Assembly (NCBI RefSeq): GCF_014596575.1 | Contig: NZ_NASZ01000002.1 | Span: 124,001 to 188,000 of the forward strand | Length of the DNA stretch: 64,000 nucleotides | Origin: Flavobacterium pokkalii | GTDB lineage: Bacteria; Bacteroidota; Bacteroidia; Flavobacteriales; Flavobacteriaceae | Direction: 5' to 3' | Program-made: the position numbers and the translations under genes | Shown: piece by piece, positions 60,429 to 64,000 of the stretch | Numbering within the stretch: position 1 is the stretch's first letter | Layout: each line of letters begins with the position of its first letter | Notes under the pieces: model-generated | What the model was told of the DNA's origin: nothing | The model's input: only the letters and a program-made list of their open reading frames with translations | Database searches by the model: none

Positions 60429-60459
60429 TAATTTGTGATAATTTGTGTAATTTGTGGCT
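60429..60459. repeat. right inverted-repeat arm of GxxExxY cassette 2
   Basis: Read on the minus strand: AGCCACAAATTACACAAATT followed by a third CACAAATT unit. It lies between the miaB stop codon and the GxxExxY start. Confidence 0.85.
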
Positions 60460-60467
60460 AAACAAAC

Positions 60468-61913
60468 CTAATTCATGTCACTTAAACCAACCGCTTCACC
60501 AATTAAAGTTCCACTGGTACAAGAAGTAATTTTTACATTCACAAAATCACCGATTTGATAGTTTTCTTTCGGGAAAACAACTGTCATATTTTGTGAATTT
60601 CTTCCTGAAAATTCATTTGCTGATTTTTTTGAAATTTTGTCAACTAAAACTTCAACTGTCTTTCCAATAAATTCCTGACATGTTATTAAAGAGTGTTTTT
60701 GCTGTAAGTCTACAATTTCCTGAAGACGTCTTAGTTTTGTTTCTTCAGGAACATCATCTTCCATTTTTCTCTCGGCTAAAGTTCCAGGTCTTTCGGAATA
60801 AGCAAACATATATCCGAAGTTGTATTTTACATATTCCATTAAGCTTAAGGTATCCTGATGATCTTCTTCCGTTTCTGTTGGAAAACCGGTAATCATATCT
60901 TGTGTAATGGCACAACCAGGAATGATATTGTATATTTTGTCAACTAATTGCATGTATTCCTCACGGGTATGCAAACGGTTCATTTCTTTCAAAATACGGT
61001 CGCTTCCGGACTGAACTGGTAAGTGAATGTGTTTGCAAATATTAGGATATTTAGCAATTACGTGTAAAACGCTTTCGTGCATATCCTGTGGATTGGAAGT
61101 CGAAAAACGAATTCTCATTTTCGGGAAAGCCTGCGCAGTCATTTCTAATAATTGGTCAAAATTTACGGCAGTCGCTTTTTGCATTTCAGAGGCTTTGTCA
61201 AAGTCTTTTTTCAGTCCACCGCCATACCATAAATAACTATCTACGTTTTGCCCCAGAAGAGTAACTTCTTTAAAGCCTTTTTCGTATAAATCCTGAATTT
61301 CAGCCATGATGCTTTGAGGTTCACGACTTCTTTCGCGACCTCTTGTGAAAGGAACTACACAAAAAGTACACATATTATCGCAACCACGGGTGATCGAAAC
61401 CAAAGCGGTAATTCCGTTGCTCATTAATCGAACAGGTGAAATATCACCATAAGTTTCTTCTTTAGATAAGATAACGTTAATGGCATCGCGACCTTCTTCT
61501 ACTTCAGTTAAAAGATTTGGTAAATCTTTATATGCATCCGGCCCTACAACCAAGTCAACGATTTTTTCCTGTTCTAAAAACTGACTTTTCAAACGTTCGG
61601 CCATACAGCCTAAAACACCCACTTTCATTTTGGTGTTTTTACGTTTTACAGCATTGTATTTTTCCAAACGTTTACGGATGGTTTGTTCTGCTTTATCTCT
61701 GATGGAGCAGGTGTTTACCAAAACCAAGTCGGCTTCTTCCAAAACTTGTGTGGTGTTATATCCGTTAGTGGATAAAATGGAGGCAACAATTTCGCTATCC
61801 GAAAAATTCATTGCGCAACCATAACTTTCTATATAAAGTTTTTTATTGTTTTCAGGTTTGTTTTCCAAGACAAGACTTTCGCCTTGTTTGCTCTCTTCTA
61901 TAATCTTTTCCAT
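60468..61913 (-). CDS. miaB: tRNA-2-methylthio-N6-dimethylallyladenosine synthase
   Basis: Radical SAM enzyme that adds a methylthio group to isopentenyladenosine-37 of tRNAs reading UNN codons. The 481-residue product has the N-terminal auxiliary-cluster cysteines (ESYGCAMNFSDSE, NTCSIRDKAE, GVLGCMAERL), the radical SAM motif CDNMCTFC and the C-terminal TRAM domain (about 415-478, TVEVLVDKISKKSANEFSGRN). The frame is open for 75 further codons upstream, but those are low-quality sequence across the promoter, so ATG 61913 (MEKIIEESKQG) is the start. A GxxExxY cassette follows 9 nt after the stop. Confidence 0.96.
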   Translation of the reverse strand: MEKIIEESKQGESLVLENKPENNKKLYIESYGCAMNFSDSEIVASILSTNGYNTTQVLEEADLVLVNTCSIRDKAEQTIRKRLEKYNAVKRKNTKMKVGVLGCMAERLKSQFLEQEKIVDLVVGPDAYKDLPNLLTEVEEGRDAINVILSKEETYGDISPVRLMSNGITALVSITRGCDNMCTFCVVPFTRGRERSREPQSIMAEIQDLYEKGFKEVTLLGQNVDSYLWYGGGLKKDFDKASEMQKATAVNFDQLLEMTAQAFPKMRIRFSTSNPQDMHESVLHVIAKYPNICKHIHLPVQSGSDRILKEMNRLHTREEYMQLVDKIYNIIPGCAITQDMITGFPTETEEDHQDTLSLMEYVKYNFGYMFAYSERPGTLAERKMEDDVPEETKLRRLQEIVDLQQKHSLITCQEFIGKTVEVLVDKISKKSANEFSGRNSQNMTVVFPKENYQIGDFVNVKITSCTSGTLIGEAVGLSDMN

Positions 61914-61932
61914 TCTAAGTTGTTTCAGAGTA

Positions 61933-61940
61933 CAAAGATA
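61933..61940 (-). promoter_or_regulatory. promoter -7 box for miaB
   Basis: TATCTTTG on the minus strand matches TAnnTTTG, ends 19 nt before ATG 61913, and has a TTG about 21 nt upstream. It excludes the longer reading frame. Confidence 0.7.
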
Positions 61941-62166
61941 AGTGAAATCAAATAGATATGACAAGATGTCAGATGAAGAATTAACAGTATTTTTTGATTT
62001 TGTTTTTGGATTGTTTTTAGGGGATGGAATTTGGATAAAGTTGGTTGGAAATGTTTGTGTACTATTATAATTAAGGAGAAGAATTTGTAATAAATGAAAG
62101 GAAAAAGGAAACTTATTCTCTGATGAGCATTGCGTCAAATCTTTTCAAAAAAAAATGCGAAAGTCT

Positions 62167-62194
62167 TTGTATTTAAAAAAAATAGATACTTTTG
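62167..62194 (+). promoter_or_regulatory. promoter of topA
   Basis: TTTG ending at 62169 and TACTTTTG at 62187-62194 are separated by 17 nt, which is a near-consensus -33/-7 promoter. The -7 box ends 18 nt before the topA ATG. Confidence 0.7.
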
Positions 62195-62212
62195 TCTGAG
62201 AAAAATTAAGCA

Positions 62213-64000
62213 ATGGCAAAGAATTTAGTAATAGTTGAGTCACCTGCAAAGGCGAAAACGATAGAGAAATTTTTAGGAAGTGATTTCCAGGTGGAGTCAA
62301 GTTACGGGCATATTGCCGACTTGCCTTCTAAGGAAATAGGAGTAGATGTGGAACAGGGATTTAAACCCAAATATGAAGTTTCTCCTGATAAAAAAGCCTT
62401 GGTTAGTAAACTGAAAACCTTGTCTAAAAATGCCGAAACGGTTTGGTTAGCAAGTGATGAGGACCGCGAGGGAGAGGCCATTTCTTGGCACTTAGCGGAA
62501 GAATTAAAATTAGATAAAAAGAAAACCAAAAGAATTGTTTTTCATGAGATTACCAAAAATGCTATTTTAAAAGCAATTGATAATCCGCGTGAGATTGATT
62601 ATAATTTAGTAAATGCGCAGCAGGCACGTCGAGTATTGGATCGCTTGGTGGGTTACGAATTGTCGCCGGTTTTATGGCGTAAAATCAAAGGCGGATTGTC
62701 GGCTGGTCGTGTACAGTCGGTTTCTGTTCGTTTGATTGTAGAACGTGAACGCGAAATTCAGGATTTTAAAGCCGTTGCTACTTATTCGGTTGTCGCCGAA
62801 TTTACTAATGAAGCCGGAAAAGCTTTTAAAGCCAAATTGCCTAAAAACTTTACTACTAAAAAAGAAGCCGAAGATTTTTTGAATAAAAATATCGGTTCTG
62901 CTTATAAGGTTTCCGATTTAGAAACGAAACCAACCAAAAAATCCCCAACAGCACCTTTTACCACTTCTACTTTACAGCAGGAAGCGGCTCGTAAATTGTA
63001 TTTGCCGGTTGGGATTACGATGCAGTTAGCACAACGTTTGTATGAGGCGGGGTTGATTACTTATATGAGAACGGATAGTGTGAACCTGTCTAAAGAAGCG
63101 ATGGATGCAGCTCAGGCTGAAATCATAAAATCTTATGGTAAGGAGTTTTCGAATCCAAGAACTTTTGCCAATAAAAATAAAGGAGCTCAGGAAGCTCACG
63201 AGGCGATTCGTCCTACTGATATGTCCCGCCATTCGGTTGATATTGACAGAGATCAGGCGCGTTTGTATGATTTAATTTGGAAACGAACTTTAGCTTCGCA
63301 AATGAGTGATGCGAAGTTAGAGCGTACCAATGTTAAAATTGCTGCGAATAATCACAATGAATTATTCACTGCTTCGGGAGAAGTATTGCTTTTTGAAGGT
63401 TTCTTAAAAGTGTATTTGGAAGGACATGATGACGATGAGGAAGAACAGGAAGGAATGTTGCCAGCCTTGAAAGTGAATGAAAATTTGCAAAATAATTATA
63501 TAACTGCAACTGAGCGTTATTCACGCCCCGCTGCAAGATATACCGAAGCTTCTTTGGTTAAAAAGTTAGAAGAATTAGGAATTGGTCGTCCTTCGACTTA
63601 TGCACCAACAATTTCTACAATTATTAACAGAAATTATGTAGAAAAAGGAAATTTGGATGGTCAGGAGCGTAATTATACCCAATTGACTTTGCAATCCGGA
63701 AAAGTTGGGGAGAAATTGTTGAAGGAAAATACCGGTTCTGATAAAGGAAAATTAGTGCCAACAGATATTGGAACTATTGTAACCGACTTTTTGGTGAAAA
63801 ATTTTGGAAACATCCTTGATTATAATTTCACGGCAAAAGTAGAACAGGATTTTGACGAAATTGCCGAAGGAAATATCGAGTGGGCGAAGATGATGCAGGA
63901 GTTTTACGATCAATTTCATCCTACGGTAAAAGATGTGGAAGCAAATGCCGACAGAGAAAGCGGAGAGCGAATTTTAGGTGTTGATCCGGCAACAGGAAAA
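62213..64000 (+). CDS. topA: type IA DNA topoisomerase I (partial, 3' end outside window)
   Basis: The frame runs from ATG 62213 to the right edge, giving 596 codons without a stop. The enzyme relaxes negative supercoils. The TOPRIM domain (MAKNLVIVESPAKAKTIEKFL, VWLASDEDREGEAISWHL) is followed by the core with ARRVLDRLVGYELSPVLWRKI, LSAGRVQSVSVRLIV and the active-site Tyr284 in GLITYMRTDSVNLS. SRPAARYTEASLVKKLEELGIGRPSTYAPTI marks the later core. The C-terminal zinc-finger or other tail domains lie outside the window. It is divergent from miaB, and its promoter is well matched. Confidence 0.97.
   Translation, partial: MAKNLVIVESPAKAKTIEKFLGSDFQVESSYGHIADLPSKEIGVDVEQGFKPKYEVSPDKKALVSKLKTLSKNAETVWLASDEDREGEAISWHLAEELKLDKKKTKRIVFHEITKNAILKAIDNPREIDYNLVNAQQARRVLDRLVGYELSPVLWRKIKGGLSAGRVQSVSVRLIVEREREIQDFKAVATYSVVAEFTNEAGKAFKAKLPKNFTTKKEAEDFLNKNIGSAYKVSDLETKPTKKSPTAPFTTSTLQQEAARKLYLPVGITMQLAQRLYEAGLITYMRTDSVNLSKEAMDAAQAEIIKSYGKEFSNPRTFANKNKGAQEAHEAIRPTDMSRHSVDIDRDQARLYDLIWKRTLASQMSDAKLERTNVKIAANNHNELFTASGEVLLFEGFLKVYLEGHDDDEEEQEGMLPALKVNENLQNNYITATERYSRPAARYTEASLVKKLEELGIGRPSTYAPTISTIINRNYVEKGNLDGQERNYTQLTLQSGKVGEKLLKENTGSDKGKLVPTDIGTIVTDFLVKNFGNILDYNFTAKVEQDFDEIAEGNIEWAKMMQEFYDQFHPTVKDVEANADRESGERILGVDPATGK

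Larger units (their letters stand above)
59985..60459 (-). mobile_element. candidate intervening cassette with inverted repeats carrying a second GxxExxY gene
   Basis: A 475-bp block is bracketed by 31-bp inverted repeats at 59985-60015 and 60429-60459 with 29 of 31 matches. Each arm contains three CACAAATT octamers spaced 9 and 10 bp apart, the same design as at 397-890. It begins 9 nt after the miaB stop codon and ends 1 nt before the start of the small membrane-protein gene. The only gene inside is GxxExxY (60018-60389). No transposase is seen; mobility is inferred from the structure. Confidence 0.6.

Noticed and set aside
61914..62138. 75-codon N-terminal extension of miaB
   Set aside because: The extension is low-complexity and AT-rich, includes the promoter box at 61933-61940, and is not expected in MiaB.

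Overview
The window is chromosomal DNA from a member of the Bacteroidota, almost certainly a Flavobacteriaceae species close to Flavobacterium. The evidence is the gliding genes gldB-gldC, the exosortase XrtF pair, a short primary sigma factor without region 1.1, the Bacteroidota promoter element TAnnTTTG in front of many genes, AT-rich intergenic DNA, and near absence of Shine-Dalgarno sequences. I see no rRNA operon, insertion sequence, prophage, integron or CRISPR array. Three tRNA genes are present: two identical tRNA-Gly(TCC) and one tRNA-Arg(TCG).

Layout. 1-8 kb: a partial methyltransferase, a GxxExxY cassette, map, gpmI, a DUF5916 outer-membrane protein, an L,D-transpeptidase-like protein, two tRNA-Gly genes and pepE. 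8-22 kb: three tandem carboxypeptidase-regulatory-domain paralogs, tatA, a PAP2 phosphatase, an O-methyltransferase, rlmN, a lipoprotein, a polyprenyl synthase, dnaG, an orphan response regulator, nadE, gldB-gldC, the GTPase ysxC and an alpha/beta hydrolase. 22-38.4 kb: a full division and cell-wall (dcw) cluster, mraZ-rsmH-ftsL-ftsI-murE-mraY-murD-[four-helix-bundle gene]-ftsW-murG-murC-ftsQ-ftsA-ftsZ. It starts behind a clear MraZ-type operator and lacks murF. 38.5-49.8 kb: yqeY, tRNA-Arg, an M90 peptidase, rpe, rpoD, a basic secreted protein with a PBCV-adaptor-like tail, pnp, rpsO, three tandem MORN/TonB-like paralogs and an OmpA-family porin. 50.4-64 kb: xrtF and its partner, an ATP-cone/PD-(D/E)XK protein paired with a beta-CASP nuclease, a DedA protein, groEL-groES, secG, a TPR-like protein, lptE, a sigma-54 activator, a 52-residue membrane protein, a second GxxExxY cassette, miaB, and topA running off the right edge.

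Most of this is housekeeping. The most unusual signal is shared by three small genes: GxxExxY at 466-840, GxxExxY at 60018-60389 and a four-helix-bundle (S23/Avd-like) gene at 30037-30399. Each lies inside a conserved gene neighbourhood, points the same way as its neighbours, and is bracketed by inverted repeats. The bracketed block fills the space from the upstream stop codon to near the downstream start codon. Such blocks could fold in the polycistronic mRNA much as protein-coding intervening sequences do in 23S rRNA. I treat them as candidate intervening-sequence-like cassettes.

Other notable points are a DnaG whose four zinc-ligand positions are all replaced, an MraZ operator of AAAGTGG-type repeats at 10-bp spacing over the promoter, two probably leaderless genes, crossing promoters between nadE and gldB, and an ATP-cone nuclease/beta-CASP RNase pair.
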